A stretch of DNA of 64,000 bases from Mycolicibacterium mucogenicum DSM 44124 (GTDB lineage: Bacteria > Actinomycetota > Actinomycetes > Mycobacteriales > Mycobacteriaceae): NCBI RefSeq assembly GCF_005670685.2, contig NZ_CP062008.1:1240001-1304000 (forward strand), read 5' to 3'. A program made the translations under genes and the position numbers. Every line of letters begins with the position of its first letter. The stretch's first letter is position 1. The notes under the pieces are model-generated. The model worked only from the letters and a program-made list of their open reading frames with translations. It had not been told where the DNA came from and did no database searches. This document shows positions 33,389 through 42,075 of this stretch, one piece after another.

Positions 33389-34488
33389 GAACAGTCGCAG
33401 CAGTCGCAGCAGCCGTCACAACAGCAGCCGTCGCATTCGCAGCAGCCATCGCAATCGCAGCAGCAGTCGCCACAATCGCAGGCAAAGCAGCCGTCGAACC
33501 AGCCGGCCTTGCGCTCGGCCTTCTGCTCGGGATTCTCTTCGCCCGTTTCGATCCCGACCACGTCGTCCAACGGCAGCTCACCGAATGACGCGGCCGGTGG
33601 CTCTGCCTCGGGCGGCACATCCGTCGCCTGGTATCCCGCTTGGCTGAAGGTCCGGGTCACGGCCCGCCGCAACTCGCGCGTCAGCAGCCGGTGCACCAAC
33701 CGCCCGTCAGTGAATGCCACGTCGGCCAGGGCCAGTTCGATGCCGAGCACCGCGTCGTCGCACATGGTCCGGACGTCGCCGATCGGTGTTGCGGTGGCGG
33801 CGACCGGATTCCACTTCCCGTGCACCCGATCGTCGTGCAGATCCTCGACCGCGTCGAGCAGGTGCGCGACCCGCCCGAACAACTGGCCGACCTCGCGCAG
33901 CGGCTCGACATTCGCCGGCCGCCCGGCCAGCACCGCGGTATGGCCGAACGCCGTGGCCACGGATGTCTCGGTGGGTTCGGTGACCACGAGCAACGAACTA
34001 CCCGGTGCCGCAGCGGCTTCCAGCGCCGCCTGCCGACCGATCGCGTCCATCAGGACGCCGGTGTCGAAGCCCAGCGCGGTACCGACGTTCGTGCCTTGGC
34101 GTTCCCACCGGTCGGCGATCCGGCGGGCCGCGGGCCGCACGCCCGCCGCGGCGAACACCCCGTCGCCGTCGTCGACGTGATCGCGGACCCGGGCGGCGGC
34201 GAGCACCAGCGAGACGACAGCCGCGAGGCGAACTGATTCGCCTACCGCGACGTCGGCCTTGCGCATGCCCCGCAGTGGGCAGCGGCCGGCCTCCCGGCGT
34301 CCGGGCGCCGCGGTGGATTGGGCTTCCACCAACGCCGATACCACCAGCCCGTCGTAGTTCGTGGCGACGCGGCCGCCCTGTCCATAGTCGTCGCGAAGCG
34401 CGAGGCACAGACCGCACAATTGGGCGGTCCAAACGGCGGAGAGTTCCTTGCCGAGTCGATGGCGGCAGGGCCGGAGGATGCCGAACAC
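33385..34488 (-). CDS. DUF5685-family protein with cysteine/aspartate-rich C-terminal tail
   Basis: This protein of 367 residues begins at GTG 34488 (VFGILRPCRHRLG), the usual start of the family; upstream codons are not family-like. The N-terminus carries paired cysteines (LRPC, LCGLCLALRDDYG), and the body (about 40-325) is helical with no catalytic motif seen. The last 35 residues hold 18 cysteines with mostly Asp and Gly between them (CDCGDCCCDCDGCCECDG and more), a strong candidate for metal binding or for modification. An IdeR-type iron box lies 57 bases upstream in the gap shared with the siderophore-interacting protein gene. Confidence 0.78.
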   Translation of the reverse strand: MFGILRPCRHRLGKELSAVWTAQLCGLCLALRDDYGQGGRVATNYDGLVVSALVEAQSTAAPGRREAGRCPLRGMRKADVAVGESVRLAAVVSLVLAAARVRDHVDDGDGVFAAAGVRPAARRIADRWERQGTNVGTALGFDTGVLMDAIGRQAALEAAAAPGSSLLVVTEPTETSVATAFGHTAVLAGRPANVEPLREVGQLFGRVAHLLDAVEDLHDDRVHGKWNPVAATATPIGDVRTMCDDAVLGIELALADVAFTDGRLVHRLLTRELRRAVTRTFSQAGYQATDVPPEAEPPAASFGELPLDDVVGIETGEENPEQKAERKAGWFDGCFACDCGDCCCDCDGCCECDGCCCDGCCDCCDCS

Positions 34489-34544
34489 GGCTCGAAGATA
34501 GCTGTGGCCAGTGCAAATCGCAGGCAATCAACCAACACGGCGAA

Positions 34545-34563
34545 TTAGGTTATGCTGCCCTAA
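34545..34563 (+). promoter_or_regulatory. IdeR iron box
   Basis: TTAGGTTATGCTGCCCTAA matches the 19-base mycobacterial IdeR consensus (TTAGGTTAGGCTAACCTAA) at 16 positions, including both outer TTAGG and CCTAA arms. It ends 22 bases before the ATG of the siderophore-interacting protein gene, so iron-loaded IdeR would block its transcription. It is also 57 bases from the divergent DUF5685 start. Confidence 0.8.
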
Positions 34564-34585
34564 GAGTCCAATCGGAGGGTGCAAT

Positions 34586-35311
34586 ATGACCGAGTCGAAG
34601 CCGTCGCGCGGAATCCAGGGCGCGCTGGTCAAACTGTGGCGGGGCGGCGATTACCAGCTGACCGTCACCGGCCGCACCCAGATCACCCCGAACTACCTGC
34701 GGCTGCATTTCACCACCGGCAACCTGCTGGCCGAACGGCCGGTGCACCCGACCATGTGGGTCCGTGGCTGGTTCCCCGACGGTGACAAGGCACACCAGCG
34801 CGGCTACACGCTGGTCAACCCCGATCCGGCGGCCGGCACCACGGATATCGACTTCGCGCTGCACGACGGTCTGGCCACCCGCTGGGCGCAGGAGGCCAAG
34901 CCCGGTGACACCCTCGAGGTGACGCTGCTCGGCAGCAGCTTCGAGCTGCCCGAGCCCGCCCCGGCCGGATATGTCCTCGTCGGTGACACCGCATCGCTGC
35001 CGGCGATCAACTCGCTGCTGCAGGCCATCGGCGAAGCGCCCATCCAGGTGTACCTGGAGGCGGGCCATGACGACGACCGCGATCTTCAGGTGGGCACCGG
35101 TGCTCCGGGTCTGACCGTCACCTGGGTCGACCGCAAGAACAACGGCGAGGCGCTGGTCGAGACCGTCCGGGCGTCGGCGTTCGACGCGTCCGATCACTTC
35201 GGCTGGGTGGCGTGCGACAACCGGACCACCCGGTCGGTGGCCAAGGTGCTGCGCGAGGATTACCAGATTCCGAAGAAGGCCATCAAGGCTCGCGCCTACT
35301 GGGAAGCCTGA
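34586..35311 (+). CDS. siderophore-interacting protein (FAD/NADPH ferric reductase family)
   Basis: This 241-residue protein of the SIP/ViuB family should release iron from imported ferric siderophores by reduction. The N-terminal ferredoxin-reductase-type FAD domain (about 20-110) includes ITPNYLRLHF and RGYTLVNPDP, which resembles the flavin-binding RxYTxR signature with changes. The C-terminal SIP domain (about 120-240) has LVGDTASLPAINSLL and ends KKAIKARAYWEA. An AGGGTG-type GGAGG ribosome binding site precedes ATG 34586. Regulation by the IdeR box upstream is strongly indicated. M. tuberculosis has no such gene at this place as I recall. The 3' end overlaps the TetR gene by 16 bases. 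Confidence 0.9.
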   Translation: MTESKPSRGIQGALVKLWRGGDYQLTVTGRTQITPNYLRLHFTTGNLLAERPVHPTMWVRGWFPDGDKAHQRGYTLVNPDPAAGTTDIDFALHDGLATRWAQEAKPGDTLEVTLLGSSFELPEPAPAGYVLVGDTASLPAINSLLQAIGEAPIQVYLEAGHDDDRDLQVGTGAPGLTVTWVDRKNNGEALVETVRASAFDASDHFGWVACDNRTTRSVAKVLREDYQIPKKAIKARAYWEA

Positions 35312-35880
35312 TCGCTCGGAACCAGCTGGGACACCACGAATTCGTCGATCATCGCGCGTTCGTCGTCTTCGTCGGCGCCGGGGAACATCAACAGCGACAC
35401 CAGGATCCGGACCAGCCAGCCGGCCCGGCGGTGCGCGGCCTCGGTCGCCAGCTCGGGCCACGACGCCGACAGGAACGCCGCCACCAGTCCGGTGATGACG
35501 TCGGACTGCGCGGCGACCTCGCCACCGATGGGCCGCTGCGTGGCGACGAACCACGATGACAGGGCAGGACTTTCCCGCACACTGCGCAGCGCGATCGCCA
35601 CGCCGTCGAGCAGCCGGGTGCGCGGGTCGGTGATGTCGGCGATCTGCTCGCCGACGTGACCGAACACCCGGAACGCCTCGCGATGCACGTAGGCCAGGTG
35701 CAGCACGTCGCGGTTCTCGTAGTACCGGTACAACGTGGCGCGGGAACACCCTGCCGCCCTGGCGATTTCGAGCATCCCGACGGTCGCGGCGTCCTGCTCG
35801 GCGAACAGGCGGTCGGCGGCGTCCAGGATGGCTTCGGCCGCGACCTCGGTGCGTCGGCCGGCGAGCCAGTCGTTTGCCAT
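35296..35880 (-). CDS. TetR-family regulator (Rv1255c-like)
   Basis: This 194-residue protein has an N-terminal TetR helix-turn-helix (about 12-58: ILDAADRLFAEQD, IARAAGCSRATLYRYYENRD) and a helical ligand-binding domain. The ATG at 35880 overlaps the cyp130 stop codon (TGATG), so it is co-transcribed with and coupled to cyp130, as Rv1255c is in M. tuberculosis. It probably controls cyp130. I chose the start by the overlap and by family length. Confidence 0.88.
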   Translation of the reverse strand: MANDWLAGRRTEVAAEAILDAADRLFAEQDAATVGMLEIARAAGCSRATLYRYYENRDVLHLAYVHREAFRVFGHVGEQIADITDPRTRLLDGVAIALRSVRESPALSSWFVATQRPIGGEVAAQSDVITGLVAAFLSASWPELATEAAHRRAGWLVRILVSLLMFPGADEDDERAMIDEFVVSQLVPSDQASQ

Positions 35881-37127
35881 CAGCCGATCGTAAACGGCAC
35901 CGAAAGCGGGCGGCGCACGTAGCTGCCCCCGGCCCACTCGATGTTGTCCTCGTCGACGGTGAACTCCGGTATCCGTGCGAGCAGCTCGGTCAGTGCGACG
36001 CGGGACTGCATCCGCGCGGCTGCCGCGCCCAGACAGTGGTGCGCACCGTGGCTGAACGTCAGGATGTTGCGCGGGGCGCGGGTGACATCCAATTCGCCTG
36101 CGCCCGGGCCGTATTGGCGTTCATCCCGGTTGCCCGAGCCGTAGAGCAGCAGGGCCTTGCGGCCCGCCGGGATGGTGGTGTCGCCGATGGTCACGTCGCG
36201 TGTGGCGGTGCGGGCCAGGCCCTGGACCGGCGAGGTGAGCCGGAGCAGCTCGTCGACGGATTCGGTGATGAGGTCCGGGTTTTCGGCCAGCAGCCGGCGC
36301 TGATCGGGGCGCCGGTGCAGGAGTTGCACGCTGCCACCCAGCATCCCGGTGGTGGTGTCGTTGCCGCCGGTGACCATGGTGAACGTGAACGCGAGGATCG
36401 ACAGCACGCCGCTGATGTCGCCGTCGGCGCCGATGCCCGCGGCGACCAGGTGCGACACCGTGTCGTCCTCGGGCTCCTTGCGGCGGCGCTCGATCAGCGC
36501 GGTGAAGTACCCCATCATGTCGCCTAGCGCGCTGCCCAGCGTCTCGAGCGCGCCGCCGAGGCCGCCTTCGGCGGTGTTGGCGGCGACGATGGCCTCGGTC
36601 CAGCCGTCGAACTGGTCGCGGTCGGCCTCGGGAACGCCCAGGTAGTGCGCGACGACCATCGACGGCAACGGCTTGAACAGCTCGGTCACGATGTCGCCGC
36701 CGCCGGCGGCCTTGAGCTTCTCCAGCCGCTGCACGACGAACTCGCGCACCTTGGGTTCGACGGCCTCGACCTGGCGCGGCGTGAAGCCGCGTGACACCAG
36801 CTTGCGGAATTCGGTGTGCACCGGCGGGTCCGTCATGACCATCGGCGGGTTGTCCTGCAGCCCAATGAGTTCCAGCTCGCCGTAGTTGACGGTCAGGCCC
36901 TGCGCCGAGGAGTACGTCTGGTGATCGCGCGCCGCGGTCCAGATGTCGGCGTGCCGGGACAGCACGTAATAGTCGGCGCCGGGATTGTCGGCGGGCACCA
37001 CATGGTGAACGGGGTCGTGGTCGCGCAGCGAGCGGTACATCGGCCAGGGATCGACCCACCCGGCGGCATCGGCAAGCTGGAAGGCCACGGGGGAGTCGGA
37101 TGTCTCGTGAGACAGAATCGCCGTCAT
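35880..37127 (-). CDS. cyp130: cytochrome P450 CYP130
   Basis: This 415-residue soluble bacterial P450 has the I-helix oxygen-binding motif MVTGGNDTTTGMLGG, the K-helix ExxR in DELLRL, and the heme Cys ligand in FSHGAHHCLGAAAARM. Position next to a TetR gene matches Rv1256c (CYP130, about 405 residues), for which some arylamine ligands are known but not the natural substrate. The redox partners are not encoded nearby. A perfect 14-base palindrome lies within its first codons (37101-37114). Confidence 0.9.
   Translation of the reverse strand: MTAILSHETSDSPVAFQLADAAGWVDPWPMYRSLRDHDPVHHVVPADNPGADYYVLSRHADIWTAARDHQTYSSAQGLTVNYGELELIGLQDNPPMVMTDPPVHTEFRKLVSRGFTPRQVEAVEPKVREFVVQRLEKLKAAGGGDIVTELFKPLPSMVVAHYLGVPEADRDQFDGWTEAIVAANTAEGGLGGALETLGSALGDMMGYFTALIERRRKEPEDDTVSHLVAAGIGADGDISGVLSILAFTFTMVTGGNDTTTGMLGGSVQLLHRRPDQRRLLAENPDLITESVDELLRLTSPVQGLARTATRDVTIGDTTIPAGRKALLLYGSGNRDERQYGPGAGELDVTRAPRNILTFSHGAHHCLGAAAARMQSRVALTELLARIPEFTVDEDNIEWAGGSYVRRPLSVPFTIG
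37101..37114. promoter_or_regulatory. palindrome in the first codons of cyp130
   Basis: TGTCTC-GT-GAGACA is a perfect inverted repeat spanning about codons 5-9 of cyp130. An operator inside the early coding sequence would let the downstream-encoded TetR protein block the operon. It could be coincidence, since it must also encode amino acids. Confidence 0.25.
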
Positions 37128-37218
37128 GTCTTATGTGTACGGCGGCGAGCCTGTTGTGTCAATCCCTTTCCGGCTACTGTCACCACAACCACCGCGCTTG
37201 AATCGACGACTCACCGCA

Positions 37219-39555
37219 CTAGGTATGGATGTCGAGTGCTGCGCGCATGATGCTGTCGGTGTCGATGCCGTGGTAGCGATAGACCGATTCGAGGTCTCCC
37301 GCCTGTCCGAACCTGCTGACGCCCAACGATTTACAGCGAACCTGGTTGACGGTCGCCAAGAAGGTCAGCGTATGGGGATGCCCGTCGAGAACGGTGACCA
37401 TCGGTGCGGCACGCTCAGCGGGGAATACTTGATCGAGGATCCAACTGGGCGCGTCGTCGAGTCCGCCCCGGCTCTGCAGGGCTCGATGGAGCAGGTCGGG
37501 GCTCGTCACGCACACGACTTCAGCGTCGACACCCATGCCGGCGAGTCGCTCGGCAGCCGCAATCGCCTCGGTGGCCAAGGCGCCTAGCGTCACTATGCAT
37601 ACCGCGGGCCTGGCGACCGGCCGCAACGTGTACGCGCCGCCTATCACCTGCCGGCGACGCCGTTCGCGGGAGGCGGGGTCGGTAGGGATACCGGCCAACT
37701 CCTGACGAACGGGTCGCGTGGACAACCGAAGGTAGGACGATGTTCCGTCAGGGCGACCCAATCGGCTGATGCAATGCAGCAGGATCCATTCGACTTCGGT
37801 CGCGAACGCCGGTTCATAACTGACGCATCCGGGTTGCTCGAGCCCGATCGACGGGGTCTTGATCGACTGATGCGCGCCGCCTTCGGCGGCCAGCGTGACC
37901 CCAGACGGCGTTCCAACCAGAATGGACTGGCCGCCGGCGTAGATTCCGAACGACCACGGCTCCAACGCGCGTTCGATGAACGGGTCGTAGAGGACGCCGA
38001 TAGGAAACAATGGCTGACCCCACCGGCTCCAGGTCGTGCCCAACTCACCAAGCAGGCCAACCAGATTCACCTCAGCGATGCCGAGCTCCATATGCTGCCC
38101 CGTCGGGTGTTCGCGCCAGTGCATGATGGTCTCGGTGTCGTCGGCGAACCAGTCGGGTCGCTCGGTCGGCGACCACACGCCCACTTTGTTGAGCCATCCG
38201 GCGAGGTTGGTGCTTGAACTGACGTCGGGGCTGACGGTCACGACGCGCTGCGCAACCTCGGGGGCCTCTCGGGTCAGATCGAGCAAGGTGCGTCCGAGGG
38301 CACTCTGGGTGTTCGAGACCGCCGGCGCGGTGCGCCCGATATCTATTGGCACCGAAGGTGGTTGGCGGCCAGGAACATCGACTCGACGCAGTCGTTCGGC
38401 GACCTGCCGGCACAACTGCCCAGCGGGCGATTGGGGATCGAAACGCCTGAACGGCCGGCGCGGATCCTCGCCCAGATTCTGGGCCAGCGCAGTGAACTGT
38501 TGGTCGGTCAGCAGCGACGAGTGATTCTGTGGATGCCCCTGGATCGGCAGGCCGTATCCCTTGACGGTGTATGCGAGGATGACCGTCGGTCTGGAGTCGT
38601 CGATGTGCGCGTAGGCCTCCTGCAACGCGGTGATGTCGTGCCCACCGAGGTTGCCGATTGCCTGCAGCAGGGTGGCGTCATCGAGATCCGCGATCACGGC
38701 GCTCACGCCGGCGGCGTGAATTCCGTTTCCGGGCAGCCGATCCCGCAATTCCATACCCGAACAACGCAGTAGGCGTTGGTATTCGGGGTTTGGCATGGTG
38801 AGGATCCGGTTGCGCATGGCTTCGCCGCCGGGGCGGGCGAACAGCTGCTCCAGCAGCATGCCGAATTTGACGGTCAGCACCTGCCAGCCTGCGGCGGCGA
38901 ACATGTCGTGCAGCCGCCCTGCCGCGATGTGGGGCACGACCCGGTCCAGGGATTGGCGGTTCATGTCCACGATCCACACGATTTCCCCCAGCTCCTGCAC
39001 CGTGGGGTCCATCACCGCTTCCCAAACCGCCCCTTCATCCAGTTCGGCGTCACCGATGAGGGAGTACTGGCGTCCCGATCCGGCGTCACCGAATACCGTG
39101 TCGACATAGCGACGGGCGAGACCCGCCCAGATCGGTGCGGTCGCGCCTATCCCGACCGACCCCGTGGAATAGTCGACCGGGTCGGGGTCCTTGGTACGAC
39201 TCGGATAACTTTGCACACCGCCGAACTCCCGCAGGGTCGTCATGTATCTCTCGTCGAGAGCACCGAGGAGATAATTGATGCTGTGCAGCACCGGAGAGGC
39301 ATGCGGTTTCACGGACACTCTGTCGCCCGCTTGTAGCTGACTGAAGTACAGCGAGGTCATGATGTGCACCATCGATGCCGAAGATGCCTGGTGCCCGCCG
39401 ACTTTCAAGCCGCTTGGGTTTGCCCGTACGCGATTGGCGTGGTGCACCATGGCGGTCGCCAACCACAGGACGCGCGATGCGATGGCATCGAGATCGGCTG
39501 TGGCTGTTCGGTAGTCCGCGCCGGAGAGCGATGCCGTCGACTGTGTGTACGTCAC
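37219..39555 (-). CDS. AceE-like ThDP-dependent 2-oxoacid dehydrogenase E1
   Basis: This 778-residue protein has the homodimeric pyruvate dehydrogenase E1 layout but is about 100 residues shorter than AceE. The ThDP/Mg motif is IGDAELDEG with the ligand Asn in VDMNRQSLD (about 168-203). The transketolase-type pyrimidine domain is around 470-640 (HMELGIAEVNLVGLLGELG) and a C-terminal domain follows. It should decarboxylate a 2-oxoacid and pass the acyl group on. No E2 or E3 gene is nearby. Last in the catabolic operon, its GTG overlaps the monooxygenase stop (GTGA), which ties its substrate to that pathway rather than to central metabolism. Confidence 0.85.
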   Translation of the reverse strand: MTYTQSTASLSGADYRTATADLDAIASRVLWLATAMVHHANRVRANPSGLKVGGHQASSASMVHIMTSLYFSQLQAGDRVSVKPHASPVLHSINYLLGALDERYMTTLREFGGVQSYPSRTKDPDPVDYSTGSVGIGATAPIWAGLARRYVDTVFGDAGSGRQYSLIGDAELDEGAVWEAVMDPTVQELGEIVWIVDMNRQSLDRVVPHIAAGRLHDMFAAAGWQVLTVKFGMLLEQLFARPGGEAMRNRILTMPNPEYQRLLRCSGMELRDRLPGNGIHAAGVSAVIADLDDATLLQAIGNLGGHDITALQEAYAHIDDSRPTVILAYTVKGYGLPIQGHPQNHSSLLTDQQFTALAQNLGEDPRRPFRRFDPQSPAGQLCRQVAERLRRVDVPGRQPPSVPIDIGRTAPAVSNTQSALGRTLLDLTREAPEVAQRVVTVSPDVSSSTNLAGWLNKVGVWSPTERPDWFADDTETIMHWREHPTGQHMELGIAEVNLVGLLGELGTTWSRWGQPLFPIGVLYDPFIERALEPWSFGIYAGGQSILVGTPSGVTLAAEGGAHQSIKTPSIGLEQPGCVSYEPAFATEVEWILLHCISRLGRPDGTSSYLRLSTRPVRQELAGIPTDPASRERRRRQVIGGAYTLRPVARPAVCIVTLGALATEAIAAAERLAGMGVDAEVVCVTSPDLLHRALQSRGGLDDAPSWILDQVFPAERAAPMVTVLDGHPHTLTFLATVNQVRCKSLGVSRFGQAGDLESVYRYHGIDTDSIMRAALDIHT

Positions 39556-41372
39556 GATGTCTCGAGTCTCCTTCGCTCAGCCGGACCGTTGGCCGGCGTC
39601 GGCACGGGCGCGGGATACACGTCGCTCCACGCCCGCTCGATGAACGTTCGTAACTGCTCTACCGTTTGCGGACCGGCGTCGGTGCGCCATACCACGTGGC
39701 CGTCCGGCCGTACCACGACGGCGCCACGGTCCCCGACCTCGAACAGAGCGGTGGCGGTTCGGTCACCGTCGCTGTTACTGATCAGCGCAACGACGGTGAG
39801 AGGTAAGGAGATTGACAAGCTTGCCAGCGCGTCGGCCCATCCGCTTGCGTCGGCGGTGAAAACCGTGAGTCCTCTGCGCGCGATCACATCATGGGTGGAC
39901 ACCGCCGAACCATCGGATCGACGGATGGACGTATGCGGTAACCGTGCACCGGGATGGGTGGTAGGGCGATAGAACGCGACATCCCCTGCCGGGCAAGGTC
40001 CTTCAGCGGTGTCGATCAACGGACTGGCGTAGGTGTAGCCGAACTCCAATCCGCTGGCCACGAAATGTTCTTCTTGCCCCGGAATGGCGGCGGCCATCCG
40101 CGCGCGCAGGCGACGGCTGCGGGTACTGCTGCGCAGCAGGCGTCGCGTGCGCGATGTCTGAGCCGTGGTCAGAGCGTCCGCAACGCGAGCGATCGCCGAA
40201 TCGGGGACGCGATCCAAGGGCAGCTTGCCGATGAGTTCGGTCGCTTGGTTGAGCGAGCGGTTCGTCACGCCGAGCGGCGCGGTGACGTCGTCGAGCTTGA
40301 AGTGGTTCTGGGTGCTCTGTTCGGCGAACCGTGCGACAACGGGACGCCGTTCGATCTCGTAACTGTCCAGCAGTGCATCGGAGGCTCCGTCCTGCAGAAC
40401 TGCGGCGAGCTTCCAGGCCAGGTTGTGGGCATCCTGCACACCGCTGTTGAGGCCGAAGCCACCGGTATGCGGGAATCGGTGAGCCGCATCTCCGATCAGC
40501 AGCAGTGATCCGGACCGGAAGCGGTCGGCGATCTGTTTGGTCATGGTCCAGGTTCCGGTCGACCGAATCCGATACTCGGAGGATCCGATTACGTTGGGCA
40601 GCATACGGTTCCAGAAACGACGAGCGTCGCCGGCGATTGACTGAGCCGCATGCAGATAGGGCGTCATCAGGACGTAGTCGTCGTCGGCGTGGGCGATCAT
40701 CACCCCGCTGAAACGCGGGTGGTAGATCCAACTGAGCAGCGGCCGGGGAGCGCCGTCGGGGTAAAGCCCGGGCGCGTGGAAGAAGACGCTGCCCATGTTG
40801 GCCAGCACCGGGCCGGTCATCGCGATGCCGGCGGCGCCCCGCAACGCGCTGTTTGCGCCATCCGCAGCGATGATGAATCGAGGTGAGACGGTCACCGGAT
40901 CGCTGCCCTGCCTTCGCAAGGTCAGTGCCTTGCCATCGTGGCCGGCACGCCACCCCCTCCTGAAGTCGATGAGGGGGTCGTCCTCGAGAGCTTTCCAGAG
41001 CTCGGGCATCAGCAGGTGTTGACCGATGTGGGAGATGAGATAGGGACTGTGCGTACGTACTTCGGCGAGCCGATCCGGTTGGGAGAGCAGGTCGATCTCG
41101 CCGATGGGCTCGGATCGCACATCGGTGCACCACCGGATGACATTCACGGTGTCGATGGGCGGCGTAATCGACGCCAAAGCGCGCCCCAGCGTAGGTGAGG
41201 CTTGGTTCCATATCTCCAGGGTGCGGGCGTTGATGACGTGTGCCGCCGGATGTAGGCGCGTTTCCGCACGCTCCTCGATGACGACGGTCGGAATGTCGTA
41301 TCGTGCCAGCAACAGGGCAAGAGTCGATCCCGAAGCGCCGGCACCGACGATGACGATCGATTCATCGGCCAT
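39552..41372 (-). CDS. FAD-dependent aromatic hydroxylase (PheA/TfdB/MhpA type)
   Basis: This 606-residue group A flavoprotein monooxygenase has GxGxxG in IVIVGAGASGSTLALLLAR (residues 6-24), the DG motif in FIIAADGANSALRGAAGI, and GDAAHRFPHTGGFGLNSGVQDAHNLAWKLA for FAD ribityl binding. The extra C-terminal thioredoxin-like domain (about 440-606) is typical of phenol hydroxylase relatives. It probably adds a hydroxyl group to a phenolic ring before cleavage by the neighbouring dioxygenase. Three bases separate it from the VOC gene. It overlaps the E1 gene. Confidence 0.9.
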   Translation of the reverse strand: MADESIVIVGAGASGSTLALLLARYDIPTVVIEERAETRLHPAAHVINARTLEIWNQASPTLGRALASITPPIDTVNVIRWCTDVRSEPIGEIDLLSQPDRLAEVRTHSPYLISHIGQHLLMPELWKALEDDPLIDFRRGWRAGHDGKALTLRRQGSDPVTVSPRFIIAADGANSALRGAAGIAMTGPVLANMGSVFFHAPGLYPDGAPRPLLSWIYHPRFSGVMIAHADDDYVLMTPYLHAAQSIAGDARRFWNRMLPNVIGSSEYRIRSTGTWTMTKQIADRFRSGSLLLIGDAAHRFPHTGGFGLNSGVQDAHNLAWKLAAVLQDGASDALLDSYEIERRPVVARFAEQSTQNHFKLDDVTAPLGVTNRSLNQATELIGKLPLDRVPDSAIARVADALTTAQTSRTRRLLRSSTRSRRLRARMAAAIPGQEEHFVASGLEFGYTYASPLIDTAEGPCPAGDVAFYRPTTHPGARLPHTSIRRSDGSAVSTHDVIARRGLTVFTADASGWADALASLSISLPLTVVALISNSDGDRTATALFEVGDRGAVVVRPDGHVVWRTDAGPQTVEQLRTFIERAWSDVYPAPVPTPANGPAERRRLETS

Positions 41373-41375
41373 GTC

Positions 41376-42059
41376 TCACAACGTCTTCCATGTGATGGCG
41401 CGCTTGTTCGATCGTGGTTTGGTGCCCGGGCGGGTACCGGCTCCGCGCTTGAGCAGCTGTTCTCGATGCACCCCCGCGCGTAGCTGTTCGAGTAGATAGT
41501 CGGGGTCGATGTTCATGCCGATCGGGTCCTGATCGAAGTCGGTGCTGTTGAAGTAGTCGGCGGTCTGCTGTGCCGTGGGGAAGTTCTCGGTCTGGAACTC
41601 CAGTCGGATGCCTTCTGGATCCTCGTAGTAGAGGCTCGTCGTGGGACCGTGGTTGATGGACCAGACCGGTGTGATACCAACCTTCTTGAGCCGTTCGTAG
41701 GTCAGCAGCAACCCCTCCACCGAGGCGAAGGTGAAGGCGAGGTGGTCGATGCCGTAGGTCTTTCGACGCCATCGCGACAGCGGGAACACGTACCGCAGCG
41801 GCGGCGGCAGCTTGACCAACGCCAGCCGATGACTCTCGTGATCCCATGCGAGGAAGGCGATCTGGGCGTCTTCGTGGACGACGCGGGCACCGAAGACCTG
41901 CCCGTACCACTCGATCATCTCGGCGCTGCGCGCGGTCTTGACGACCCAGTGCGCGATGAAGTCGGGTACCGGGCGGTCGGGAAGTTGGTCCAGATCCGGT
42001 GCGGAGGTGGGGCTGCTTTCCTGGTCTGGCGGTTGCGATGGGCTCGGTGTGGTGCTCAC
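41376..42059 (-). CDS. VOC-family extradiol-type ring-cleavage dioxygenase
   Basis: This 227-residue protein has a polar N-terminal extension (1-30) and a VOC domain. The 2-His-1-carboxylate metal triad can be read as H37 (FIAHWVV), H106 (GIDHLAF) and E154 (RLEFQTENF), with the family motif YYEDPEGIRLEFQ. It fits a catechol 2,3-dioxygenase-like enzyme, acting after the flavin hydroxylase. A basic C-terminal tail (about 200-227) is unusual for the family. Other VOC activities remain possible. It lies between the hydrolase and the monooxygenase in one operon. Confidence 0.8.
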   Translation of the reverse strand: MSTTPSPSQPPDQESSPTSAPDLDQLPDRPVPDFIAHWVVKTARSAEMIEWYGQVFGARVVHEDAQIAFLAWDHESHRLALVKLPPPLRYVFPLSRWRRKTYGIDHLAFTFASVEGLLLTYERLKKVGITPVWSINHGPTTSLYYEDPEGIRLEFQTENFPTAQQTADYFNSTDFDQDPIGMNIDPDYLLEQLRAGVHREQLLKRGAGTRPGTKPRSNKRAITWKTL

Positions 42060-42075
42060 GAGTTGTCCTCTGTTG

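Noticed and set aside
33389..33500. Tandem-repeat-like DNA (CAGTCGCAG/CAGCCGTC units) resembling a microsatellite or small CRISPR
   Set aside because: The repeats are the codons of the Cys/Asp tail of the DUF5685 protein in frame, with no regular spacer length.
37128..37218. Attachment site or tRNA remnant at the island border
   Set aside because: No tRNA-like sequence and no direct repeat shared with the other border (47319-47441) could be found by eye.
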